Shown piece by piece: positions 16,560-25,471 of a stretch of DNA of 64,000 nt. Location: contig NZ_JACWZY010000014.1 in assembly GCF_014699005.1 (NCBI RefSeq), positions 1-64,000 on the forward strand, written 5' to 3'. Source of the DNA: Spirosoma profusum (GTDB lineage: Bacteria; Bacteroidota; Bacteroidia; Cytophagales; Spirosomataceae). The notes under the pieces were generated by a model. It was not told the DNA's origin and searched no databases. It saw only the letters and a list, made by a program, of their open reading frames with translations. The position numbers and the translations under genes are program-made. Position 1 is the stretch's first letter. Each line of letters starts with the position of its first letter.

Positions 16560-19169
16560 TCATTCCGAACGTAGTGATTTCACCGGATTCACCAGCGCAG
16601 CTTTGATACTTTGAAAACTGACCGTCAGCAACGTAACGGCTAACGCGCCCAGTCCGGCAGCGGCAAATATCCACCACGATAGCTCGGTACGGTATTGATA
16701 ATTCTGGAGCCAGTCAGACAGAACGTAGTAAGCAAGGGGCGCGGCCAGACAAAAAGCTACCAGAATCAGCATTACAAATTCCTTCGACAGTAAGCCCCAG
16801 ACGTTGAAAACCGATGCGCCCAGCACTTTCCGAATGCCAATTTCTTTAGTACGTTGCTCGGCCATGAACGATGCTAACCCAAACAGCCCCAGGCAACTAA
16901 TTAAAATCGCTAGTATAGCAAAACCACCCGCTAATCGACCAATACGTTCCTCTGTACCAAACTTTTGGCTATATTGGTCATCGACAAATTTGTATTCGAA
17001 GGGCGAATCAGGGCTGTAGCTTTTAAAAACCTGCTCTACTTTTGCAAGCGCTTCATGACCTGATACTTGTGGGGCTAAGCGAATGTTGATCGTGTTGACA
17101 TTCCGGTAGTTGACTGCGAAAAAAGACGGATTGACCGGCTTGAACGGGTCTTCTTTCACCATATCTTTTATGACACCAATCACCTTGTATTCGCGGCTAC
17201 CTTGACGAACAATTGCGCCAATTGGCTGCTGGAAGCCCATCAGCTTAACCGATGCTTCATTTAAAATCATGGCCGAACTGTCTGTCCTGAAATCGCGGGA
17301 GAAATCCCGACCTTCCTTAATCTGCCAGCCAACCGTTTTGCCAAAATCGTGCGTTACGTAATTCGACATCACAAGCGGCTTAGTGTCAGTACTTTTACCT
17401 TTCCAGGAAATGTCCGTAGTGCCACCAGCCTGCACAGTTATCGAATTTGATGATTCTGACATACCAGCAACCGCACCTGTATTGAGCAAATCATTACGTA
17501 GGGCTGTATAATGCCTGGAAAGTTCAGGGGCATACATCCCGATTTCAATTAATCCACTTCGGCTGTAACCCACTGGACGGTCTTTAGCGTGTTCGATCTG
17601 CCGGAAAACGATGATGGTGCCGATAATCAACGTAACGGAAACTGTAAACTGAAATCCAACCAATACCCGACGCGGAATGGTAGCCGAACGACTGGTCCGC
17701 ATGATACCCTTAAGCACTTTGATTGGTTGGAACGAGGATAAATACAGCGCTGGATAACTGCCTGCAATCAAGCCTGTTAGCAGACTGAAACCTAGTCCTG
17801 CGAGCCAGAATAGCGGATTTGCCCACAAAATCACCATCTTTTTCTCGGCCACCTGATTGAAAAATGGTAATGTAAGCTGTACGAACAGAATAGAAAGGAC
17901 AAAAGCTAAGAGCGCCAGCAACAGCGATTCACTGAAAAACTGCGAAATGAGCTGACTACGTAGTGATCCTATCGACTTTCTGATCCCGACTTCTTTTGCG
18001 CGTTGCTCGCTACGTGCCGTTGAGAGATTCATGAAATTGATGCACGCCAGCAGCAGCACAATCCCGCCGATGCTCCCAAACAGCCAGACAAACGTAATGA
18101 GTCCACCCGTGTTGACGCCGTCTTTAAAATCACCATACAGGTGCCATTTGGACATCGGGTGCAGGAAGAATTCAGGTTTATAGCCCGGCGGATTATCGCG
18201 CTTCATACGTATATCCTTGATTTTAGCCGAAACCTGGTCGAAATCAGCGCCCGGTTTGAGTTGAGCGAAAATCTGGTATGAGTTGGAATCCCATTGATCC
18301 CGGTCGCGTTTGGCACCTTCATCGTTAGCCGCGAAAAATTTCCAGGAAACCAGAAACGTAACGTCGTTGAACGTATTATTGGACGGCAAATCTTTGTAAA
18401 CGCCCACTACTTTCACCGTCTGTTTATTGTCCAGTTTAATTAGCTTATTGAGCGGATTCTCAGTACCAAACATCGTGTTGGCAAGCGACTCCGACAAAAG
18501 AATTGAATTGACGTCATTACTTCCAAACGGAGTGCCTGACACTACGTTCAGCGACATCATTTTCATAAAGTCAGGCTCAACGTAATTGCCGAGTTTGAGC
18601 AGTTTTCGTTCTCCGGCTGCCAGAATAGTGCTACGTGTTACGGAGATGCCAACCGATTCGAAATCAGGGTATTTGCTACGTAGTTCCTGCGCCAGCGGAA
18701 TGGGCATCACATCATAGGACGCTTTCTCTACGTCGAATTTTACAAACTGCCACAGTTTGGCAATGCGATCGTAGTTTTTAAACTGTCTGTCGAAAGACAA
18801 TTCATCATAAATCCACAAGCCAATCAGCATCGCGACGGCCATCCCCGACGCCAGCCCGAAAATGTTGATGAAGGAATACACTCGATTCTTGGTCAGATTG
18901 CGAAACGCGATGGTCAGATAATTACGTAGCATAGTTGTATTGGTTGGTCTTGGGTAATGGTGTTCTTGTCGTTTGATCAGCGAAGGACGTAGCAAACTCA
19001 CTACGTCCCGAACGTAACGCCACTGAGCCTGCCGTAAACCCACCTCTCCGATACGTTGCTGAAATAGTTCCTCCAGATCACCCTCAGTTTCCTCGGCCCG
19101 GTTTGGCGTGAGGAACAGGTGTAGGAGATAGGTAGCAAAACGGGGCGGTCCGACGTTTCGGGGTTTCAT
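16560..19169 (-). CDS. MacB/FtsX-type permease with prefix domain (PadR set 1)
   Basis: The start is taken at ATG 19169 (MKPRNVGPPRFATYLLHLF), 869 residues. A longer frame to 19223 only translates the upstream palindrome. The prefix (~1-68) is nearly identical at its start to that of the 13804 gene but reads FLTPNRAEETEGDLEELFQQ. The core starts at MLRNYLTIAFRNLTKNRVYS. Both coupling motifs are intact (AKEVGIRKSIGS and TKEIGIRKVLGA) and it ends NPVKSLRSE. Strong similarity to its two neighbours indicates local duplication. Confidence 0.86.
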   Translation of the reverse strand: MKPRNVGPPRFATYLLHLFLTPNRAEETEGDLEELFQQRIGEVGLRQAQWRYVRDVVSLLRPSLIKRQEHHYPRPTNTTMLRNYLTIAFRNLTKNRVYSFINIFGLASGMAVAMLIGLWIYDELSFDRQFKNYDRIAKLWQFVKFDVEKASYDVMPIPLAQELRSKYPDFESVGISVTRSTILAAGERKLLKLGNYVEPDFMKMMSLNVVSGTPFGSNDVNSILLSESLANTMFGTENPLNKLIKLDNKQTVKVVGVYKDLPSNNTFNDVTFLVSWKFFAANDEGAKRDRDQWDSNSYQIFAQLKPGADFDQVSAKIKDIRMKRDNPPGYKPEFFLHPMSKWHLYGDFKDGVNTGGLITFVWLFGSIGGIVLLLACINFMNLSTARSEQRAKEVGIRKSIGSLRSQLISQFFSESLLLALLAFVLSILFVQLTLPFFNQVAEKKMVILWANPLFWLAGLGFSLLTGLIAGSYPALYLSSFQPIKVLKGIMRTSRSATIPRRVLVGFQFTVSVTLIIGTIIVFRQIEHAKDRPVGYSRSGLIEIGMYAPELSRHYTALRNDLLNTGAVAGMSESSNSITVQAGGTTDISWKGKSTDTKPLVMSNYVTHDFGKTVGWQIKEGRDFSRDFRTDSSAMILNEASVKLMGFQQPIGAIVRQGSREYKVIGVIKDMVKEDPFKPVNPSFFAVNYRNVNTINIRLAPQVSGHEALAKVEQVFKSYSPDSPFEYKFVDDQYSQKFGTEERIGRLAGGFAILAILISCLGLFGLASFMAEQRTKEIGIRKVLGASVFNVWGLLSKEFVMLILVAFCLAAPLAYYVLSDWLQNYQYRTELSWWIFAAAGLGALAVTLLTVSFQSIKAALVNPVKSLRSE

Positions 19170-19184
19170 GGTTTTGTATTTGTT

Positions 19185-19281
19185 GTAGAGACAAGGCATG
19201 CCTTGTCTTCTAGGCGTCAGCAATAAACCATCCGGTTAAGAAGGCCATCCGGTCATGAGACAAGGCATGCCTTGTCTCTAC
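19185..19281. repeat. Paired REP-like palindromes
   Basis: Copies lie at 19185-19212 and 19256-19281. The spacer contains GGCGTCAGC and two copies of an ATCCGG-type word before CATGAGAC. It lies in the gap between two permease genes. Confidence 0.8.
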
Positions 19282-19286
19282 GTAGG

Positions 19287-21884
19287 TTATTCGGAACGTA
19301 GTGATTTTATCGGGTTCATCAACGCGGCTTTGATGCTTTGGAAACTGACCGTCAGCAACGTAATGAGCAGCGCACCCGCTCCTGATGCGGCAAAAACCCA
19401 CCAGGAGATTTCAGTGCGATAGGTGTATTGCTGAATCCATCCGTGCATGTAATACCAGGTCGCCGGAATCGCGATCAAAAGCGAAATAATGACCAGCACC
19501 ACGAAATCTTTTGAAAGCAGCTGCCATAAATTGGAAACGGAAGCACCCATCACCTTGCGAATACCGATTTCTTTGGTTCGTTGCTCCATCACAAACGACG
19601 CCAGACCAAATAATCCTAGGCAGGAAATGAATATGGCGAGAATGGCGAAAAAGCTGGCTAGCTTGCCAATACGTTCTTCTTCTCCGAATTTTTTCGCGTA
19701 CTCCTGATCGGTGAATTTGTAATTGAACTCGTTGTCCGGGTCGTATTTTTTGTAGATCGCTTCCACCCTGGCTAAAGCTTCCGGCGCACTTTTGGCCGGA
19801 TTAATTTTAAAGGTGATGAGCGAAATTCGTTTGTAATTGATGAAAAAGATGGTTTGCCTGACAGGCTCGTAGGGCGATTGAGTAATCAGGTTCTTGACTA
19901 CACCAACGACTTTATAAGTTCCGTCTCCCCATTTGATGATTTCACCAATTGGTTTTTTGAAACCCATATACGCAACGGCGGCTTCGTTCAGTACAAATCC
20001 ACTGGAATCGGTGGCGAATTCTTTGGAAAAATCCCGTCCTTCCTTGATTTTCCAGCCAACCATTTTCCCAAATTCATGCGTGACACGTAGTGTGACAAAT
20101 TCATCGGCCATATTTGGGATTTTACCTCTCCATTCCAGACCACTATTGGTTACGCCCGTATAGGTAACGGGTGAATCCGTAGCTGCCACTTCCTCAATGA
20201 ATCCCGTATTCAGCAACTCTTCCCGGAACGTATTGAAATGATTGATTAGGTTGTCAGATTTGATCCAAAACGACACCAAATTGCTTCGGTCGTAGCCAAC
20301 CGGCCGGTTTTTCGCAAAGTCAATCTGCTGAAAAACAATCAATGTACCGATAATCAACGTAATGGAAACCGTAAACTGAACCACCACCAGCACTTTACGC
20401 GGAAGCGCTGCGAATCGCCCAACCCGAAAGGTGCCTTTCAGCACTTTAACCGGCTGAAAGGAAGATAGATAAATGGCTGGATAACTGCCTGCCACCACAC
20501 TGGTAAACACGCTGAAGCCAACCGCTGCAATCCAAAAAAGTGGGTTGCTCCAGGGCATGGCAATGTGCCGGTCAGCTACTGCGTTGAAGGCGGGTAGCAC
20601 GAGTACAACCAACATCAGAGCTAGGATAAACGCAACACTGACAATCAGCAGTGACTCACTAAAAAACTGCAACATGATCTGTTTGCGAACCGAACCAATT
20701 GCCTTCCGAACGCCCACTTCCTTAGCTCTTTTTTCACTACGTGCCGTACTCAGATTCATGAAATTAATGCAGGCCAGCAGTAACACGAACAGGCCAATAA
20801 TGCTGAATAGCCGAACGTATTGAATTTGGCCGCCTACGTTTACCCCCTCTCTAAACTCCGAATACAGATGCCATTTGCTCATCGGCAGCAAAAACATAAC
20901 GGGCTTAAATCGGGCGTCGTCATTGGTTCTGACTTTGTTCAGTTTAGCATCTTTAATGGCTGCTGACACGGTTTCCATGTTGGCATTATCGGCAATCTGT
21001 ACCAACGTCTGAAACCAGCTATTTCCCCAACCAACCCAATCGGGTAAGCCCTTCTTTTTCAGTTCGAAAGGGGCAATAAACATCAGTTCCTGAAACGAGG
21101 AATTGGCCGGTAAATCGGCATAGACTCCTGTTACTTTAACCGGGATTTTCTTGTCGATGGTAATGAGTTTATTCAATGGATCGGTATCGCCAAACAGCGA
21201 TTTTGCGGCCGTTTCGGAAAGTAAAACTGACGATGGATCACGAAGCCCCGACCGCGTGCCTTTCAACATCGTCAGCGCCAGCATCTCGGTTATGTCAGGC
21301 TCCATAAAGTTTCCGACGTTGGAGATATTTTTGGTGCCGAGCGATAACAGATGGCTTCCAGGGTAGTCGGCCGTAACGACGTATTTAAAATGGCTTCCGT
21401 AACTGCTACGTAGTTCCGGAGCTAACTGCATGGCCTGCCCAGTCCAGGTTTTTACGCCATCGTCGAACGTCTGATTCTGCATCACTCTGGCAATGCGGCC
21501 ATAATTTGCGTAGGACTTATTGTAGGCAAACTCATTCCAGACCCACATGCCAATGAGTATGGCTACCGCCATGCCCGTTGCCAGACCAGCAATATTGATC
21601 GCTGAATATCCCTTGTATTTGGTCAGATTGCGAAACGCGATGGTCAGATAATTACGTAGCATAGTTGTATTGGTTGGCCTTGGGTAATGGTGTTCTTGTC
21701 GTTTGATCAGCGAAGGACGTAGCAAACTCACTACGTCCCGAACGTAACGCCACTGAGCCTGCCGTAAACCCACCTCCCTGATACGTTCCTGAAATAGTTC
21801 CTCCAGGTCACCTTCCATCTCCTCAGTCCGATGAGGAGAAGAGAATAGGTGCAGCAGGAACGTAGCGAATTTCGGTGGTTTCAT
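19287..21884 (-). CDS. MacB/FtsX-type permease with prefix domain (PadR set 1)
   Basis: Start at ATG 21884 (MKPPKFATFLLHLFSSPHRT), 865 residues. The nine extra residues of the longer frame come from the palindromic repeat. The prefix ends ...RPSLIKRQEHHYPRP, shared almost word for word with the 16560 gene. The core begins MLRNYLTIAFRNLTKYKGYS. Coupling motifs are AKEVGVRKAIGS and TKEIGIRKVMGA, and the end is NPIKSLRSE. The shared linker points to recent duplication, while the periplasmic domains have diverged. Confidence 0.86.
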   Translation of the reverse strand: MKPPKFATFLLHLFSSPHRTEEMEGDLEELFQERIREVGLRQAQWRYVRDVVSLLRPSLIKRQEHHYPRPTNTTMLRNYLTIAFRNLTKYKGYSAINIAGLATGMAVAILIGMWVWNEFAYNKSYANYGRIARVMQNQTFDDGVKTWTGQAMQLAPELRSSYGSHFKYVVTADYPGSHLLSLGTKNISNVGNFMEPDITEMLALTMLKGTRSGLRDPSSVLLSETAAKSLFGDTDPLNKLITIDKKIPVKVTGVYADLPANSSFQELMFIAPFELKKKGLPDWVGWGNSWFQTLVQIADNANMETVSAAIKDAKLNKVRTNDDARFKPVMFLLPMSKWHLYSEFREGVNVGGQIQYVRLFSIIGLFVLLLACINFMNLSTARSEKRAKEVGVRKAIGSVRKQIMLQFFSESLLIVSVAFILALMLVVLVLPAFNAVADRHIAMPWSNPLFWIAAVGFSVFTSVVAGSYPAIYLSSFQPVKVLKGTFRVGRFAALPRKVLVVVQFTVSITLIIGTLIVFQQIDFAKNRPVGYDRSNLVSFWIKSDNLINHFNTFREELLNTGFIEEVAATDSPVTYTGVTNSGLEWRGKIPNMADEFVTLRVTHEFGKMVGWKIKEGRDFSKEFATDSSGFVLNEAAVAYMGFKKPIGEIIKWGDGTYKVVGVVKNLITQSPYEPVRQTIFFINYKRISLITFKINPAKSAPEALARVEAIYKKYDPDNEFNYKFTDQEYAKKFGEEERIGKLASFFAILAIFISCLGLFGLASFVMEQRTKEIGIRKVMGASVSNLWQLLSKDFVVLVIISLLIAIPATWYYMHGWIQQYTYRTEISWWVFAASGAGALLITLLTVSFQSIKAALMNPIKSLRSE

Positions 21885-21896
21885 GGTTGGGTATTT

Positions 21897-21936
21897 GTAA
21901 AGACAAGGCATGCCTTGTTTCAGGACCGGATGGTTA
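21897..21936. repeat. REP-like palindrome with partial spacer
   Basis: GTAAAGACAAGGCATGCCTT is followed by GTTTCA and then GGACCGGATGGTT, the spacer word found at paired loci. The second palindrome is missing here. Confidence 0.7.
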
Positions 21937-24585
21937 TTCCGAACGTAGTGATTTCACGGGGTTCATCAACGCGGCTCTTATACTTTGGAAACTGACGGTG
22001 GCTAACGCAATGCCCACGGCCAGCAATCCGGCCAATCCAACCACCCACCAGCTAATGTCAATTTTGTAGGCGAAATCCTGCAACCAGCGATCCATAGCGT
22101 ACCAGGCAATGGGTGACGCAATCACAATCGCAATAGCAACCGGCTTCAGGAAATCTTTGGAGAGCAACGTAACGATACTAGCGACTGACGCACCCAGCAC
22201 TTTCCGAACACCGATTTCTTTGGTTCGCTGCTCCGTCATGTACGTAGCGAGGCCGAACAGACCCAGGCAGGCAATAAAAATGGCTAGTAATGAGGCTATC
22301 GTAAATATCTGTTCCGACTGCTGATCATCCTTGTACTGCTCGTTATAGCGCTCATCGACGAAAAAGTAGTCGAATGGATTGCCGGGGAAATACTGATTGA
22401 ACAGCCCTTCCAGTTCCGCAATTTTAGCGGGTAACTGCTCCGTCGTGAGTCGGACGGTTGTATAATAGACGCTGGTTTGCGGAATGAAGATGATGGGCTC
22501 GATGGCCTGTTTGAGCGACTGGTGATGATAATTTTTAACCACGCCCACAATTTCCAGATCACGTCCCCATTTGATTTTCTGACCGACGGCTGCCGATGAA
22601 GATAAAAATCCTAACTGCTCAACAGCTCGTTCATTAATCATCACCTTTGTGATGGCATTCCAGGGTTTATCGCATTCTGCAGCCGTAACGTTCTGACCAG
22701 CAACTAGCTTGATTCCATACGTACCGAGAAAACGATGGTCAGCATTGACGACGGCATAGGTCTTCTGGTTATCGCCCGGTTGAGGATTTGGTCGGGTAAT
22801 GCCATCGGCGCTGAAGTTATACCAGTTCCCCGGTACACTACCCGAAGTACAGAATGCCTGAACTGACGCCAACTGAGAAATTGACTGCCGAAACGCTCCA
22901 CTACGTGTTTTGAACGTACTGTCTTTCCCAACGTCAGGGCCACGTAGTACCAGCAACTGGTCGAGCTTCATGCTTAAATCCTGCGTCTGCATGTGCCGAA
23001 GCTGTTGCAGCATCACACCCGTGGCAATCATGAGTGCTATGGATACACTGAATTGAAATACAACCAGCGATTGCCGCAACGTAACACCCTGCCCCACTCG
23101 GCTAATTGCTCCTTTTAATACCTGAACTGGCCGGAATTTAGTCAGCACAAATGCTACGTATCCACCCGACAGGAGCGTGCCTGCCAGCAGAAATCCCACA
23201 GTGAATGCCCAGAAATTGCCGCGTAGCAATACGTCTGTCGATAACACTCGGCCTGTAAGCTGATTAAATGGCTGTTGCAACACCGAAATCAGTCCGAGTG
23301 CCAGGCTCAGACTTATCAGATTCAGCAGGAGTGATTCACTCAAAAACTGCGTAATCAATTGCCCATTCCCCGCCCCGACAGTCTTTCGCACACCGACTTC
23401 CTTGGCACGTTGAAGCGCCCCCGCCGTCGATAAGTTAATGTAGTTGAACCAGGCGATTATCAAAATCAACAGCGCAATACCACCTAACAGGTAGACAAAT
23501 CGCAGATTGCCGTTGGTTTGGTAATAATCGCTCAACGACCGCGACAGATGCATGTTTTTCACCGGCTGCAACCGAATCATTTCGGTATCCTCCGGCTTTA
23601 GTTTTTTCTTGAAGTCGTTGAATTTTGTTTCCAGGGCCAGGTAGTCAGATTGGGGACGTACCAACAGATAGGTATCGATAAAATTACTTTCCAGATTATC
23701 CAGCCGCGCCCAATCGTTGCCATTCAGTCCAGCCGGACTCGCCAATGTTTGCAGCGAAAACAGCATATTCGCCCGGAAATCAGAGTTAGTCGGAAAGTCC
23801 CGATACACCGCTCCAACCGTAAAAGCAGTCTTACCAAACTGATTATTCAGGGTTAGGGCTTTGCCAATGGGTCGAGTATCGCCGAAGTATTTATGGGCTG
23901 CGGTTTCCGAGATTGCTACTACGTTCGGCTGCTGAAGCGATAGGAGAGAACCATCGGCCAGCGGGAACGTGAATAGTGAAAAGAAACTGCCATCTGCATA
24001 AGCTGTACTGGTTTCCCGGAAGGATTTCTGAGCTGCTTTACCCGTTCCTGACCAGGTTACGATGCCATCGCTGATGCCATTGGCTATTCGGCAATAATCC
24101 TGTATTTCGCCAAACTGCTGTTTCCCCACCATTGCTACACCGGGCGCCAGTTGTGGGTAAGTCTGACGGTTATTGTCCATCAGAACCCGGTACAGATTGG
24201 GCAGGTTTTTATGAAACCCATCCACACTACGTTCAAAAGCAACGTATTCGGCAATAAGCACGAAAGTAGCCATACCCAATGCCAGTCCTACGGTATTGAT
24301 TAGCGAATAGACGCGATTCTTGGCCAGACTGCGAAAGGCGATTTTGAGATAATTACGTAGCATGGTTATCGAATTTGGTCGTGAATACTCAAATTTTTCT
24401 CGTTTGATCAGGGAGGGACGTAGCAAACTGATCACATCCCGAACGTAGCGCCAGCGTGCATTTTGCAATCCCACCTCAGCGATACGTTCTTGGAATAGTT
24501 CATTCAGGTCTCCTTCCAGTTCTTCCGCCCGGTGAGGTGGGCAGAATAGATGCAGCAGGAACGTAGCGAGACAAGGTGGTTTCAT
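21934..24585 (-). CDS. MacB/FtsX-type permease with prefix domain (PadR set 1)
   Basis: Start at ATG 24585 (MKPPCLATFLLHLFCPPHRA), 883 residues. The 18 residues before it in the longer frame are translated repeat. The prefix is followed by a core at MLRNYLKIAFRSLAKNRVYS. This is the most diverged member of the set in its periplasmic domains, and its mid-coupling motif is AKEVGVRKTVGAGNGQL. The C-terminal motif TKEIGVRKVLGAS and the NPVKSLRSE end are kept. It is the first permease after the PadR gene (136-bp gap holding two palindromes), so it heads the sigma-54-like transcript. Confidence 0.86.
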   Translation of the reverse strand: MKPPCLATFLLHLFCPPHRAEELEGDLNELFQERIAEVGLQNARWRYVRDVISLLRPSLIKREKFEYSRPNSITMLRNYLKIAFRSLAKNRVYSLINTVGLALGMATFVLIAEYVAFERSVDGFHKNLPNLYRVLMDNNRQTYPQLAPGVAMVGKQQFGEIQDYCRIANGISDGIVTWSGTGKAAQKSFRETSTAYADGSFFSLFTFPLADGSLLSLQQPNVVAISETAAHKYFGDTRPIGKALTLNNQFGKTAFTVGAVYRDFPTNSDFRANMLFSLQTLASPAGLNGNDWARLDNLESNFIDTYLLVRPQSDYLALETKFNDFKKKLKPEDTEMIRLQPVKNMHLSRSLSDYYQTNGNLRFVYLLGGIALLILIIAWFNYINLSTAGALQRAKEVGVRKTVGAGNGQLITQFLSESLLLNLISLSLALGLISVLQQPFNQLTGRVLSTDVLLRGNFWAFTVGFLLAGTLLSGGYVAFVLTKFRPVQVLKGAISRVGQGVTLRQSLVVFQFSVSIALMIATGVMLQQLRHMQTQDLSMKLDQLLVLRGPDVGKDSTFKTRSGAFRQSISQLASVQAFCTSGSVPGNWYNFSADGITRPNPQPGDNQKTYAVVNADHRFLGTYGIKLVAGQNVTAAECDKPWNAITKVMINERAVEQLGFLSSSAAVGQKIKWGRDLEIVGVVKNYHHQSLKQAIEPIIFIPQTSVYYTTVRLTTEQLPAKIAELEGLFNQYFPGNPFDYFFVDERYNEQYKDDQQSEQIFTIASLLAIFIACLGLFGLATYMTEQRTKEIGVRKVLGASVASIVTLLSKDFLKPVAIAIVIASPIAWYAMDRWLQDFAYKIDISWWVVGLAGLLAVGIALATVSFQSIRAALMNPVKSLRSE

Positions 24586-24597
24586 AGTTGTGTATTT

Positions 24598-24707
24598 GTA
24601 AAGACAAGGCATGCCTTGTCTCCTTGGCGTCAGCAACAAACCTTTCGGTCAAAAACCATCCGGTTATGAGACAAAGCATGCCTCCGCAACGGCGGACCGG
24701 TCTCTAC
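24598..24707. repeat. Paired REP-like palindromes, second with nested hairpin
   Basis: The standard copy at 24598-24622 is followed by GGCGTCAGC, a spacer, CATCCGGTTATG, and the variant at 24667-24707, which has CCGCAACGGCGG inserted in one arm. The pair lies between the PadR gene and the first permease. Confidence 0.8.
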
Positions 24708-24721
24708 AAATGTTTCGTCAA

Positions 24722-25048
24722 TCATGTCAAGGCCGGGTTGGGGATGGCGTCCCACATCTGATTACGCAGTTGCCGAATTTCTTCCAGCGCTCGCCGACCG
24801 TAGGCTGTTACCGAATACAGTCGTTTCCGGCGACCTCCCCGCTCGGCTGTCATCCCACCCATTTCGGAACTGACCAACCCTTTTTCCTGAAGTCGACTCA
24901 AGGCTGAATGAACCGCCCCAAGATTAACCGAGCGATTCATCTGCTGCTCAATCTCGTTAACAATAGCGGCTCCGTATGCATCGCCCGACCGTATGGCGAC
25001 GGCCAGCAACACAACTTCTTCAAACTCACCTAAGTAGGTTCCTTTCAT
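24722..25048 (-). CDS. PadR-family transcriptional regulator (set 1)
   Basis: A 108-residue protein with a PadR winged helix: LGEFEEVVLLAVAIRSGDAY at the start, the recognition region NLGAVHSALSRLQEKGLVSS (~42-61), and the wing GGRRKRLYSVTAYGRRALEE (~71-90). It is the short PadR type with little C-terminal domain. The family usually represses neighbouring membrane-transport genes. It is the first gene of a run of four prefix-domain permeases and has a sigma-54-like element 27 bp upstream, so it probably feeds back on its own operon. Confidence 0.85.
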   Translation of the reverse strand: MKGTYLGEFEEVVLLAVAIRSGDAYGAAIVNEIEQQMNRSVNLGAVHSALSRLQEKGLVSSEMGGMTAERGGRRKRLYSVTAYGRRALEEIRQLRNQMWDAIPNPALT

Positions 25049-25075
25049 AACCGAAGATTAGTTGTGTAAATGTAT

Positions 25076-25091
25076 AACAAATGCCTTGCCA
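25076..25091 (-). promoter_or_regulatory. Sigma-54-like -24/-12 element upstream of PadR set 1
   Basis: On the minus strand it reads TGGCAAGGCATTTGTT, matching TGGCAC-N5-TTGC-type spacing with TTGT at -12. It ends 27 bp before the PadR start. The core GGCATTTG is shared with the copy at 43173. Confidence 0.65.
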
Positions 25092-25155
25092 GTAATAAAA
25101 AAGGCCGATCCTGTACAGGAAAGGCGCATTTGAGTAAAAAGACCACAAATAACCT

Positions 25156-25192
25156 TGTCCAGAAACGGACATTTTTTGTACGGTCATGGACA
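25156..25192. promoter_or_regulatory. Tandem TGTCC-N6-GGACA-type dyads (copy B)
   Basis: TGTCC-AGAAAC-GGACA (25156-25171), a 5-bp spacer TTTTT, then TGTAC-GGTCAT-GGACA (25177-25192). It lies 64 bp upstream of the sigma-54-like element, centred near -108 of the inferred start site. That is a typical distance for enhancer-binding proteins and too far for a simple repressor. Confidence 0.7.
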
Positions 25193-25370
25193 GGTAGCCT
25201 ATGCTATCATGCAGGATAGTTAGAATAAAAACGAAAAACTATTTGACTATTTTTCGAAACGGTAAACAATCCTAACCCTTCTGTCGTTTTATATTCGTGA
25301 GTCGCTGATAGATAGGGATGCTGTGAAAGGCACCTGCTTTTTTCTAATTACTGTTCTATTAAGCGAACCA
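25193..25370. other. Non-coding stretch, possible small RNA leader
   Basis: No convincing ORF. It is A/T-rich up to ~25270, then leads into a strong plus-strand terminator at 25371 although no plus-strand gene precedes it. A short plus-strand transcript starting around 25240-25290 would explain the terminator. No known RNA family is recognised. Confidence 0.3.
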
Positions 25371-25409
25371 AAAGCCAGGTGACTTCGCGTCGTCTGGCTT
25401 TGTTTTTTT
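25371..25409 (+). terminator. Strong rho-independent terminator with no upstream gene
   Basis: AAAGCCAG (25371-25378) pairs exactly with CTGGCTTT (25394-25401) and is followed by GTTTTTTT. The orientation is plus strand. The only genes nearby are on the minus strand. Confidence 0.7.
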
Positions 25410-25420
25410 GCATGGGGCTG

Positions 25421-25457
25421 GGGGCATAGGGTGAGATAAACTTCAACCCTATGCCCC
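25421..25457. terminator. GGGGCATAGGGT inverted repeat
   Basis: GGGGCATAGGGT (25421-25432) pairs exactly with ACCCTATGCCCC (25446-25457) just beyond the 3' end of the minus-strand permease at 25472. It probably terminates that gene. The same inverted repeat recurs at 34653. Confidence 0.6.
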
Positions 25458-25471
25458 ATGCCCTATGTTAC

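Noticed and set aside
24586..24639. Longer starts for several permeases beginning MLLTPRRQGMPCLYK or MPCLYK
   Set aside because: The extra residues are translated palindrome and differ from the conserved prefix start (M-x-PP). The internal ATG fits all paralogs.
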